Source of the DNA: SVTX01 sp045602385
Lineage (GTDB): Bacteria; Bacillota; Clostridia; Oscillospirales; CAG-272
Direction of reading: 5' to 3'
Assembly (NCBI GenBank): GCA_045602385.1
Contig: JAZSBL010000054.1
Location: 1 to 53,701 of the forward strand
DNA: 53,701 nucleotides
The number at the start of each line of letters is the position of its first letter. Position 1 is the stretch's first letter. This document shows positions 1 to 6,652 of this stretch, in pieces. The position numbers and the translations under genes are program-made. A model generated the notes under the pieces. It had not been told where the DNA came from. It ran no database searches and worked only from the letters and a program-made list of their open reading frames with translations.

Positions 1-563
1 ACTAAGGTCGCGTTCTTTGCAAGCTTCGCCTCAGTCCTTCTGTCAGTCGAATCAACGCCCTTTATTTGCGTTGTTTCCATTTCCATATAAGCGCCCTCGT
101 CAAGAACGACTACCGAGGTGGGATTCATAAGATTCTTACCGTTTCCATCTCCCTCGCCATAATGCTTTTCAACGTACTTTACCTTTGCGTTCTTGCCAAG
201 GTAGAAGGAGTGTATTCCGCTATGCTCACTGTCCTGAACACCGCAGTTGTGTATTCCGCATCCGGCAATGATAAGGACGTCTGCATCCTCTCCGATATGG
301 AAATCGTTATATACCGTTTCCTTGATGCCGCTCTCCGCCAGAATAACGGGGATATGGACGCTCTCACGCTTTGTTCCCGCTTTAATATAGATGTCAATTC
401 CGGGCTTGTCCGTTTTCTTTTCAATAACGATGTTTTCCGAGGACTTCTTTTCAAATGTCTCTCCGTCAACACGGATCGAGTATGCGCCCTGTGGAACGCC
501 CTCCAGGTCTGCTACCTCTCGCAGAAGGTTGAGTTTAAGGCTATCAAGCTTTTTTTCTGCCAT
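1..563 (-). CDS. SufB/SufD-like Fe-S scaffold protein, 3'-truncated by window
   Basis: About 187 N-terminal residues are present, beginning MAEKKLDSLKLNLL and still open at the window edge. The sequence reads like the beta-helix core of SufB/SufD scaffold proteins (motifs AGCGIHNCG and the block around VVVLDEGAYMEMETTQIKG), which together with a SufC ATPase assemble Fe-S clusters in the cytosol. Its ATG overlaps the sufC stop codon (TAATG), so the two are translationally coupled. The arrangement of one SufC and one SufB/D resembles the reduced SufBC-like systems of archaea and anaerobes; whether further suf genes follow lies outside the window. SufB and SufD cannot be told apart from this fragment. 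Confidence 0.82.
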   Translation of the reverse strand, partial: MAEKKLDSLKLNLLREVADLEGVPQGAYSIRVDGETFEKKSSENIVIEKKTDKPGIDIYIKAGTKRESVHIPVILAESGIKETVYNDFHIGEDADVLIIAGCGIHNCGVQDSEHSGIHSFYLGKNAKVKYVEKHYGEGDGNGKNLMNPTSVVVLDEGAYMEMETTQIKGVDSTDRRTEAKLAKNATL

Positions 564-1294
564 TATTCCTCACCTCCACTTGCATATTTGCACGCCGCCT
601 GAGCAGAAAGAAGCTCGGGCAGGATCTCATTTTTCGTTCCGTATGCGGCGATCTTGCCGTTTGCGATAACAATGATCTTATCTGCAATATCAAGAATACG
701 CTCTTGGTGCGAAATGATAAGAATATTCCCCTGTGTACGCTCGTGCATCTTCTCAAACACCTTTATAAGGTTATTGAAGCTCCAGAGGTCTATTCCCGCC
801 TCGGGCTCATCGAATACCGAGAACTTTGTACCGCGCGCATTGATCATTGCGATCTCAATTCTTTTAAGCTCACCGCCTGAGAGAGATTCATTGACCTCGC
901 GGTTAACATATTCCTTTGCGCAAAGACCTACCTCGGAGAGGTATTTGCACGCCTCGGCAACCGAGATCTTCTCTCCCGCCGCCATAGATATCATATCCTT
1001 TACCGTAATACCCTTGAATCTGACGGGCTGCTGGAAGGCGAAGCTGATGCCCGCTCTTGCGCGCTCTGTTATGTTCATATCGGTGATATCTACTCCGTCA
1101 AGAATTATCTGTCCTGAATCTGCTTTATATATACCGGCGATAAGCTTGGCAAGAGTTGACTTACCCGATCCGTTTGGACCTGTTACCGCCACAAATCTTT
1201 CATTTATAGTCACACTTACGTCGTCAAGGATCTTGACCTGCTTTCCGGTCTTTTCATCTGTAACGCTGTAAGAAAGATTTTTGATCTCTAACAT
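563..1294 (-). CDS. sufC: SufC-type Fe-S assembly ATPase
   Basis: ABC-type ATPase of 243 residues, the normal SufC size, without membrane segments. Walker A GPNGSGKST is at residues 39-47, the Q-loop at 88-89, signature LSGGE at 138-142, Walker B FSVFDEP at 158-164 and the switch His in SHQ at 196. The motif style (AFQQP, LSGGELKR, FDEPEAGID) is that of SufC, which powers Fe-S cluster assembly on SufB/SufD, rather than of a transporter ATPase. It is followed with a 1-base overlap by a SufB/D-like gene, which supports the assignment. The RBS AGAAAGG precedes the ATG. A sigma-A promoter is seen 46 bp upstream. Confidence 0.9.
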   Translation of the reverse strand: MLEIKNLSYSVTDEKTGKQVKILDDVSVTINERFVAVTGPNGSGKSTLAKLIAGIYKADSGQIILDGVDITDMNITERARAGISFAFQQPVRFKGITVKDMISMAAGEKISVAEACKYLSEVGLCAKEYVNREVNESLSGGELKRIEIAMINARGTKFSVFDEPEAGIDLWSFNNLIKVFEKMHERTQGNILIISHQERILDIADKIIVIANGKIAAYGTKNEILPELLSAQAACKYASGGEE

Positions 1295-1339
1295 ATTTTT
1301 CCTTTCTAAAAATTAATATAGGCCACACTGCCTCATATT

Positions 1340-1368
1340 ATTTTAACATATATTATAGCTTAAATCAA
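1340..1368 (-). promoter_or_regulatory. sigma-A promoter of sufC
   Basis: Minus strand TTGATT (1368-1363), 17-bp spacer, TAAAAT (1345-1340). It points at sufC, leaving a leader of about 40 nt. No Fe-S regulator operator could be recognised. Confidence 0.6.
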
Positions 1369-1415
1369 TAGATTATAATTAATTTGTTGGCAAAAAAATT
1401 GGCTTTACAAAGCAA

Positions 1416-1440
1416 AAAGGGTGCGGATAACGCACCCTTT
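1416..1440 (-). terminator. intrinsic terminator of trxB
   Basis: A 10-bp stem (AAAGGGTGCG paired with CGCACCCTTT, loop GATAA) begins four bases past the trxB stop and is followed on the minus strand by a T run. Confidence 0.85.
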
Positions 1441-1443
1441 ATT

Positions 1444-2352
1444 TTATTTATCCAAAAATCTGCAAGCAGCAAGCGCCGCAGTAGCTCCGTCACCGCACGC
1501 GGTTGATATCTGGCGGATATTTTTCGTTCTGCAATCGCCCGCTACAAAGAGTCCCTCGGTAGTGGTCAGGCAGTTCTCGTCAGATACGATATATCCCCTA
1601 TCCGACAATTTGACGAGATTTGCATACTGCTCATTCTCGGGAACCTGACCGATAGCGACAAACATTCCGTCAAGGTCAAGTCTTGTCTTCTCCCCGCTTC
1701 TGGAGTCCTTTATCACGATGCCACCGAAGGTGTCGGAGCCAAGAAGCTCCTCAACCGTGTGACCGAAGATAAACTCGACGTTCTCCCTCTCGCGAAGTAT
1801 TGCCGCAAGCTTCTCTTCTCCTGTGAGGAAGTCAAGATTCTGGACGATATATACCTTTTCGCAAACGTCGGAAAGAAGAATAGACTCCTGGAGCGCCGAG
1901 TTACCGCCACCGATAACCGCAACGGTCTTATTAGCGTAAAAAGCTCCGTCACATACAGCGCAGAAGGAGATTCCGTCACCGATAAAGTCCTCCTCACGCT
2001 CAAGACCAAGAAGTCTATGCTTTGAGCCAGTTGCGATGATTACTGTTTTCGACATATAATCGACCGAGCCGCAGGATACGGTGAAGATGCCGCTGTCACT
2101 GCGCCTGATGCCCATGACCTCCTGCATATCTATCTCGGCACCTAAGTTGAGCGCCTGCTCAACAAGCTTTTCTGCAAGCTCGTTTCCACTTATCTGGCAA
2201 AAGCCCGGGTAGTTCTCGATCTTAGGTGAGAATGTCATTTGTCCGCCAAACGTGCCTCTTTCAAGCACAAGCACGTTTTTATCGGCGCGGCGCGCGTAGA
2301 TGGCTGCTGTAAGACCCGCGGGTCCTGCGCCAACAACGATTATATCATACAT
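1444..2352 (-). CDS. trxB: thioredoxin reductase-like FAD/NAD(P)H oxidoreductase
   Basis: 302-residue flavoprotein of the low-molecular-weight thioredoxin reductase family, which passes electrons from NAD(P)H through FAD and a CxxC disulfide to a redoxin. The FAD Rossmann motif GAGPAG is at residues 8-13, the redox pair CAVC at 131-134, the NAD(P)H fold GGGNSA at 148-153, and the C-terminal FAD motif is GLFVAGDC. The frame is open 25 codons further upstream, but MYDIIVVG is the family start and has AAGAAAGG ten bases before it. It lies 108 bp downstream of nrdD, whose C-terminus carries a CPNC redoxin domain; that domain is the natural electron acceptor candidate (inference). The following hairpin terminates the unit. 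Confidence 0.9.
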   Translation of the reverse strand: MYDIIVVGAGPAGLTAAIYARRADKNVLVLERGTFGGQMTFSPKIENYPGFCQISGNELAEKLVEQALNLGAEIDMQEVMGIRRSDSGIFTVSCGSVDYMSKTVIIATGSKHRLLGLEREEDFIGDGISFCAVCDGAFYANKTVAVIGGGNSALQESILLSDVCEKVYIVQNLDFLTGEEKLAAILRERENVEFIFGHTVEELLGSDTFGGIVIKDSRSGEKTRLDLDGMFVAIGQVPENEQYANLVKLSDRGYIVSDENCLTTTEGLFVAGDCRTKNIRQISTACGDGATAALAACRFLDK

Positions 2353-2370
2353 AAAGCAAAAGCCTTTCTT

Positions 2371-2445
2371 AAAAAACTTTCGGCAATCCGCCCGTTTCTT
2401 TGTCAGTACAGGATACCGACGCCCCAATTCCTCAGGCGGATTGCC
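2371..2445 (-). other. structured nrdD-trxB intergenic RNA / attenuator candidate
   Basis: On the minus strand an 11-base arm (2445-2435) pairs perfectly with a second arm (2392-2382) across a 42-base loop that itself contains a 7-bp stem (GTCGGTA with TACTGAC, one G-U). The outer stem is followed by GAAAG and a run of six T. The layout fits a partial terminator or RNA processing element setting the ratio of trxB to nrdD message. No separate trxB promoter was seen. Confidence 0.5.
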
Positions 2446-2460
2446 TTTCTTCGACAGAGA

Positions 2461-4866
2461 TTATTTCTCTACCGATTCAATATACTTTCTGATGTTAGAG
2501 AGATTTACCGCTTTAACGATCTCTCTGCCGTCCTCTGCTACTACGAGAGTAGGAGCCTGCTTGATGCCGAACCTCTCAACGAGAGCAACGTTCTCGTCTG
2601 CGTATACCTTTTCGTACGCGATGCCTGCCTTTTCAAGGAACATAGCAGCCATCTTACAGTTAGGACATGTCTTTGTAGCGAAAAGAAGAACTCCGTTTAC
2701 GTTATCCTCTGCTTCCTTTTCAACCTGAGGAACAACGGCGTTAACGGTTCTTACACCGTCAGTACCGATATTGATCTCGGGATGAAGCTCTGTGGATCGG
2801 TCGATATTATAGGTCCTTCTCTCCTTGAACTCCTGGCTCTTACCGTCGTTCCAAGCCTGTACGGGACGGTAGTATCCCGTGATACGGCTATAAACCTCTG
2901 TTGTCTTGCCGCAATGAGGACACTTATATACCTCGCCGTTGAGATATCCGTGCTCTGTGCATACACTGTACGTAGGAGACATGGTATAGTAAGGAAGCTT
3001 ATAGTTCTCTGCGATCTTACGAACAAGATTTGCCGCAGACTTCCATGTGGGAAGCTTCTCGCCAAGGAAGGCATGGAATACAGTACCCGATGTATAAAGG
3101 GTCTGGAGCTCATCCTGAATGTCAAGAGCTGCGAAGATGTCCTCTGTGTAACCTACGGGAAGGTGCGAGGAGTTTGTATAATAAGGAGCGTTATCGTTAT
3201 CAGTTGCGGTGATAATGTCGGGCCATCTCTTTCTGTCATGCTTCGCAAAACGGAAGGAGGTGGACTCTGCGGGAGTAGCCTCGAGGTTATAGAGATCTCC
3301 GTACATCTCCTGATAGTCGGAGAGTCTTTCTCTCATGTGGTTGAGAACGTCCTTGGAGAACTGCTGTGTTTCCTCATGAGTCATGTCTGCTCTGAGCCAC
3401 TTTGCGTTAAGTCCTACCTCGTTCATACCGACAAGGCCGATAGTCGAGAAGTGGTTATTAAACGTGCCGAGGTATCTCTTGGTATATGGGTAGAGACCTT
3501 CCTCAAGGAGCTTTGTGATAACCGTTCTCTTGATCTTAAGGGAGCGCGCGGAGATGTCCATAAGCTTATCAAGTCTCTTATAGAAGTCCTCCTCGTTCTC
3601 GGCAAGATAAGCGATACGGGGCATATTGATGGTAACGACACCGACAGAACCTGTCGACTCACCCGATCCGAAGAAACCGCCCGACTTCTTACGAAGCTCA
3701 CGAAGGTCAAGACGGAGACGGCAGCACATCGAACGCACGTCCGAGGGCTCCATGTCGGAGTTGATATAGTTTGAGAAGTAAGGTGTACCGTACTTTGCTG
3801 TCATCTCAAAGAGAAGCTGGTTGTTCTCTGTCTCAGACCAATCAAAGTCGCTTGTTATAGAGTATGTGGGGATAGGATACTGGAATCCGCGGCCGTTAGC
3901 GTCACCCTCGATCATGATCTCGATGAACGCCTTATTGACCATGTCCATCTCCTTCTTACAATCCTTATACTTGAAGTCCATTTCCTTGCCGCCGACGATG
4001 CAGTTAAGCTCTGCGAGGTCATTGGGAACTGTCCAGTCAAGAGTGATATTTGTAAAGGGAGACTGTGTACCCCAACGGGAAGGTGTGTTTACACCGTAAA
4101 TAAAGGACTGGATACACTGCTTTACTTCCTTATAGGAAAGGTTGTCCACCTTAACGAAGGGAGCGAGATATGTGTCAAATGAGGAGAATGCCTGCGCGCC
4201 CGCCCACTCGTTCTGCATGATACCGAGGAAGTTTACCATCTGGTTGCAGAGAGTGGAAAGATGACCTGCGGGAGAGGATGTGATCTTACCCGTTACACCG
4301 CCAAGTCCCTCCTGAATAAGCTGCTTTAACGACCAACCTGCGCAGTAGCCTGTGAGCATAGAGAGGTCATGGATATGGATATCTGCATTTCTGTGAGCGT
4401 TTCCGATCTCATCGTCATAGATCTCAGAGAGCCAATAGTTTGCGGTGATCGCGCCGGAGTTCGAAAGAATAAGGCCTCCGACCGAATAAGTAACTGTAGA
4501 GTTCTCCTTAACTCTCCAGTCATTCATCTTAAGATACTTGTCAACGGTATCCTTATAATCGAGAGCTGTATTGCCGAGATTACGGAGCTTCTCTCTCTGA
4601 CGGCGATAAAGAATGTATGCCTTTGCAACGTCCGCATAGCCCGCCTGAACGAGGACAGACTCCACACTGTCCTGTATATCCTCAACGGCGATAACGCCGT
4701 CCTTTATCTTGGGTGAGTAATCTGCGGTAACCTTCAATGCAAGGAAATCGATTACATCCTGATTATACTCCTTCTCCTGCGCCTCGAACGCCTTTTTTAT
4801 AGCATCCGATATCTTCGCGATGCTGAAATCGACGATTTTTCCGTCTCTTTTTTGTACGTTGTACAT
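2461..4866 (-). CDS. nrdD: anaerobic (class III) ribonucleoside-triphosphate reductase with C-terminal redoxin domain
   Basis: 801-residue glycyl-radical enzyme reducing NTPs to dNTPs without oxygen. In order: an ATP-cone (about 1-95, MYNVQKRDGKIVDF); the catalytic barrel with C175 (GYCAGW) and the MCCR motif at 380-383; a zinc knuckle C636-x2-H639, C649-x2-C652; the glycyl-radical loop RITGY with Gly664. Unusually, residues about 722-801 form a thioredoxin/glutaredoxin-like domain with CPNC at 734-737 and a cis-Pro-type QAPTL. Many class III enzymes use formate as reductant and others a redoxin with thioredoxin reductase (known for the family); the fused redoxin plus trxB downstream argues for the second mode here. 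NrdG, its activase, is encoded just upstream. The RBS is GAGGGG before the ATG. Confidence 0.95.
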   Translation of the reverse strand: MYNVQKRDGKIVDFSIAKISDAIKKAFEAQEKEYNQDVIDFLALKVTADYSPKIKDGVIAVEDIQDSVESVLVQAGYADVAKAYILYRRQREKLRNLGNTALDYKDTVDKYLKMNDWRVKENSTVTYSVGGLILSNSGAITANYWLSEIYDDEIGNAHRNADIHIHDLSMLTGYCAGWSLKQLIQEGLGGVTGKITSSPAGHLSTLCNQMVNFLGIMQNEWAGAQAFSSFDTYLAPFVKVDNLSYKEVKQCIQSFIYGVNTPSRWGTQSPFTNITLDWTVPNDLAELNCIVGGKEMDFKYKDCKKEMDMVNKAFIEIMIEGDANGRGFQYPIPTYSITSDFDWSETENNQLLFEMTAKYGTPYFSNYINSDMEPSDVRSMCCRLRLDLRELRKKSGGFFGSGESTGSVGVVTINMPRIAYLAENEEDFYKRLDKLMDISARSLKIKRTVITKLLEEGLYPYTKRYLGTFNNHFSTIGLVGMNEVGLNAKWLRADMTHEETQQFSKDVLNHMRERLSDYQEMYGDLYNLEATPAESTSFRFAKHDRKRWPDIITATDNDNAPYYTNSSHLPVGYTEDIFAALDIQDELQTLYTSGTVFHAFLGEKLPTWKSAANLVRKIAENYKLPYYTMSPTYSVCTEHGYLNGEVYKCPHCGKTTEVYSRITGYYRPVQAWNDGKSQEFKERRTYNIDRSTELHPEINIGTDGVRTVNAVVPQVEKEAEDNVNGVLLFATKTCPNCKMAAMFLEKAGIAYEKVYADENVALVERFGIKQAPTLVVAEDGREIVKAVNLSNIRKYIESVEK

Positions 4867-4956
4867 GTGTTTCTACCCCTCTTATATAGTTCAATTTTTA
4901 ATTAACCATTAAAAAACCCTTTTGTCGTATGAAAAAGCGGCAAAAGAGAAAAACAT

Positions 4957-4979
4957 GGCGCGGACTGCTCATCCGCGCC
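4957..4979 (-). other. GC-rich hairpin at the 5' end of the nrdD leader
   Basis: A perfect 8-bp stem (GGCGCGGA with TCCGCGCC, 7-nt loop) starts 1-2 bases after the predicted nrdD transcription start and is followed on the minus strand by ATGTTTTTCTCTTTT. It may terminate readthrough from lexA-nrdG, attenuate nrdD, or protect the 5' end. Confidence 0.55.
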
Positions 4980-4987
4980 GCATATGA

Positions 4988-5016
4988 ATTATACTATATT
5001 TAGTGTTCTTTGTCAA
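4988..5016 (-). promoter_or_regulatory. consensus sigma-A promoter of nrdD
   Basis: Minus strand TTGACA (5016-5011), exactly 17 bp, then TATAAT (4993-4988): a perfect consensus promoter giving a leader of about 115 nt. One NrdR-like box lies over the spacer and the first part of the -10. Confidence 0.88.
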
Positions 5017-5070
5017 CACCAAATACTAAATATTGTGTCGTTTTTTGAAATTCGGCACAATATATAGTTT
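4991..5070. promoter_or_regulatory. three tandem NrdR-like boxes controlling nrdD
   Basis: Boxes at 4991-5006 (ATACTATATTTAGTGT), 5023-5038 (ATACTAAATATTGTGT) and 5055-5070 (GCACAATATATAGTTT). Each matches 14 of 16 positions of the published NrdR consensus acaCwAtATaTwGtgt. The starts are exactly 32 bp apart, three helical turns, and the first box overlaps the nrdD spacer and -10. NrdR is the ATP-cone repressor of ribonucleotide reductase genes; no nrdR gene is in this window. The third box touches the nrdG stop codon. Confidence 0.82.
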
Positions 5071-5774
5071 CATACCCCTCTTAGTTGTGCATTTGGCACA
5101 AAAGGTAAAATTTTGTCGAGAAGAGCCTTCATTTCGTCGTTGTCGTACCCCTCTATTTTGTCGCCGATCAGGTCGCCCGAATCCTTGAATTGCTGAAGAA
5201 AAAATATCTCATTCCCTGCAATCCATTTTGCTATCTCTACGACGTCATCGGGGGTGTGAAACGTTCTTGAAACCGTGGTTCTGAACTCAAAATCGACCCC
5301 GCCTTCCATTAAAAAATCTATGCTCTCTTTGATGGGCGCAAGATCGTAGCCATCATCAAAGCCGACCGTCCTTCCGTACTTTTGGGGCGCATTTTTTATA
5401 TCCATAGCCACGTAATCAACAAGGCCGCGTGTGACTATATCGCGAAGCACCTCCGGGCGAGTCCCGTTTGTATCGAGCTTGATCTTATAGCCGAGTGTCT
5501 TCACCTCTGCCATAAAATCGCCAAGATCGCGCATAAGAGTTGGCTCACCGCCCGTTATAGCCACGCCGTCAAGAATTCCCTGTCTTTTCTTCAGAAACGC
5601 AAGTATTTCCTCGTTGCTGTACATTTTCTGCTCGTCTGCCCTTGTAACAAGTGCCGCGTTATGGCAAAATGGGCAACGCATATTGCATCCTCGCGTAAAG
5701 AGAGTACACGCCACGTATCCCGGGAAATCGAGTAACGTAAGCTTCTGCAGTCCCGCAAAAATATCCTTACCCAT
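5070..5774 (-). CDS. nrdG: anaerobic ribonucleotide reductase activase (radical SAM)
   Basis: 234-residue radical SAM enzyme. The CxxxCxxC cluster motif is C30-x3-C34-x2-C37 (GCNMRCPFCH) and the SAM-binding GGEP motif is at 75-78. It uses a [4Fe-4S] cluster and SAM to install the glycyl radical on NrdD. The length fits the longer NrdG form, in which the N-terminus reads KLTLLDFPGYVACTLFTRGC. The RBS AAGAGGT sits just before the ATG. It begins 8 bp after lexA and is probably co-transcribed with it, while nrdD downstream has its own promoter. Confusion with pyruvate formate-lyase activase is possible in principle, but the position beside nrdD settles it. Confidence 0.93.
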   Translation of the reverse strand: MGKDIFAGLQKLTLLDFPGYVACTLFTRGCNMRCPFCHNAALVTRADEQKMYSNEEILAFLKKRQGILDGVAITGGEPTLMRDLGDFMAEVKTLGYKIKLDTNGTRPEVLRDIVTRGLVDYVAMDIKNAPQKYGRTVGFDDGYDLAPIKESIDFLMEGGVDFEFRTTVSRTFHTPDDVVEIAKWIAGNEIFFLQQFKDSGDLIGDKIEGYDNDEMKALLDKILPFVPNAQLRGV

Positions 5775-5782
5775 GGCACCTC

Positions 5783-6376
5783 TTACGCATAGATGCGCTG
5801 TACTGCGCAGACCTTGCCGAGAATATCGACTTCATTTACTATTATGGGCTCCATTGTACTGTTTTCGGGCTGGAGTCTGTAATGTCCGTTCTCTCTGAAA
5901 AAAGTCTTGACCGTTGCCTCGTTATCTACCATAGCAACTACTATCTCGCCGTTCTCTGCATAGCAGGTCTTTTCAACGACAACAATATCTCCGTCAAGAA
6001 TGCCCGCCTCGATCATACTTTCGCCTTTTATCCTAAGGGCAAATAGTCCCTCCGGGCTCTTTCTTCCCATGAAGCTGACATATCCCTCAAAATTCTCCTC
6101 CGCAAGAATAGGCATACCCGCCGCAACGGTTCCCACAAGCGGCACCGCGCACATTGAGGGGGCGTCATTATTAAACGTAATGGCGCGGCTCTTACCGTCG
6201 CTCTTCGTAATATAGCCAAATCTTTCAAGACGGTTCAGGTACATATGAACCGTTGAGGTACTCTTATAATTCAGATCACGGCAAATGTCGCGAACAGAGG
6301 GCGCATATCCGTATTCAAGCTTAAAGCTTTTTACGTAATTTAAAACTTTTTGTTCTTTAGGCTTAAGTTTTTCCAT
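5783..6376 (-). CDS. lexA: LexA repressor
   Basis: 197-residue SOS repressor: a winged helix DNA-binding domain (1-70), the autocleavage bond Ala86-Gly87 (GTVAAGMP), and the Ser120/Lys157 dyad (KGESM, TVKTF) of the S24 peptidase fold. An ATG four codons upstream is in frame, but that ATG overlaps the GGAG Shine-Dalgarno of the downstream ATG at 6376, so the shorter start is chosen. A LexA-like palindrome lies between the promoter and the gene, suggesting autorepression. The next gene is nrdG, 8 bp away, which would tie the activase to DNA damage control. Confidence 0.94.
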   Translation of the reverse strand: MEKLKPKEQKVLNYVKSFKLEYGYAPSVRDICRDLNYKSTSTVHMYLNRLERFGYITKSDGKSRAITFNNDAPSMCAVPLVGTVAAGMPILAEENFEGYVSFMGRKSPEGLFALRIKGESMIEAGILDGDIVVVEKTCYAENGEIVVAMVDNEATVKTFFRENGHYRLQPENSTMEPIIVNEVDILGKVCAVQRIYA

Positions 6377-6398
6377 AACTATCTCCATACAAAATAAT

Positions 6399-6412
6399 CG
6401 TACAAATGTATC
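6399..6412. promoter_or_regulatory. candidate LexA box
   Basis: The near-palindrome CGTACAAATGTATC resembles the Gram-positive LexA operator CGAACATATGTTCG (9 of 14 positions) and begins about 2 bp downstream of the predicted lexA transcription start. Confidence 0.5.
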
Positions 6413-6421
6413 TTTTTTAAT

Positions 6422-6450
6422 ATTCTAACACACTTTTTTTACTTTGTAAA
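6422..6450 (-). promoter_or_regulatory. lexA-nrdG promoter
   Basis: Minus strand TTTACA (6450-6445), 17 bp, TAGAAT (6427-6422). The start would lie near 6414, immediately before the LexA-like palindrome. Confidence 0.7.
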
Positions 6451-6542
6451 TAGAGACAAGGCAAGTTTTTCCCTATTTTTCGACATTTTTTTCGACTGTC
6501 CGAAAAAATTATTAACAAATTGAAACTTTTAGACATGAATGA

Positions 6543-6571
6543 TTGAAAAGCTTTACGATATATGGTATAAT
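6543..6571 (+). promoter_or_regulatory. pckG promoter
   Basis: TTGAAA (6543-6548), 17 bp, TATAAT (6566-6571), followed by a leader of about 75 nt to the ATG of the PEP carboxykinase gene. Confidence 0.8.
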
Positions 6572-6652
6572 TTATAATGAGGTAGTAAGTTTTCAAATCA
6601 GATTATTCCCCGAAAACATTAAAAATACTACACATTATATAAGGAGACTGAC

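Noticed and set aside
1369..1415. Operator for an Fe-S or iron regulator upstream of sufC
   Set aside because: Only AT-rich sequence without a recognisable palindrome.
2239..3774. Open frame of 511 codons on the plus strand opposite nrdD and trxB
   Set aside because: Its product has no recognisable domain and it lies antisense to two clearly real genes whose codon pattern keeps the opposite frame open.
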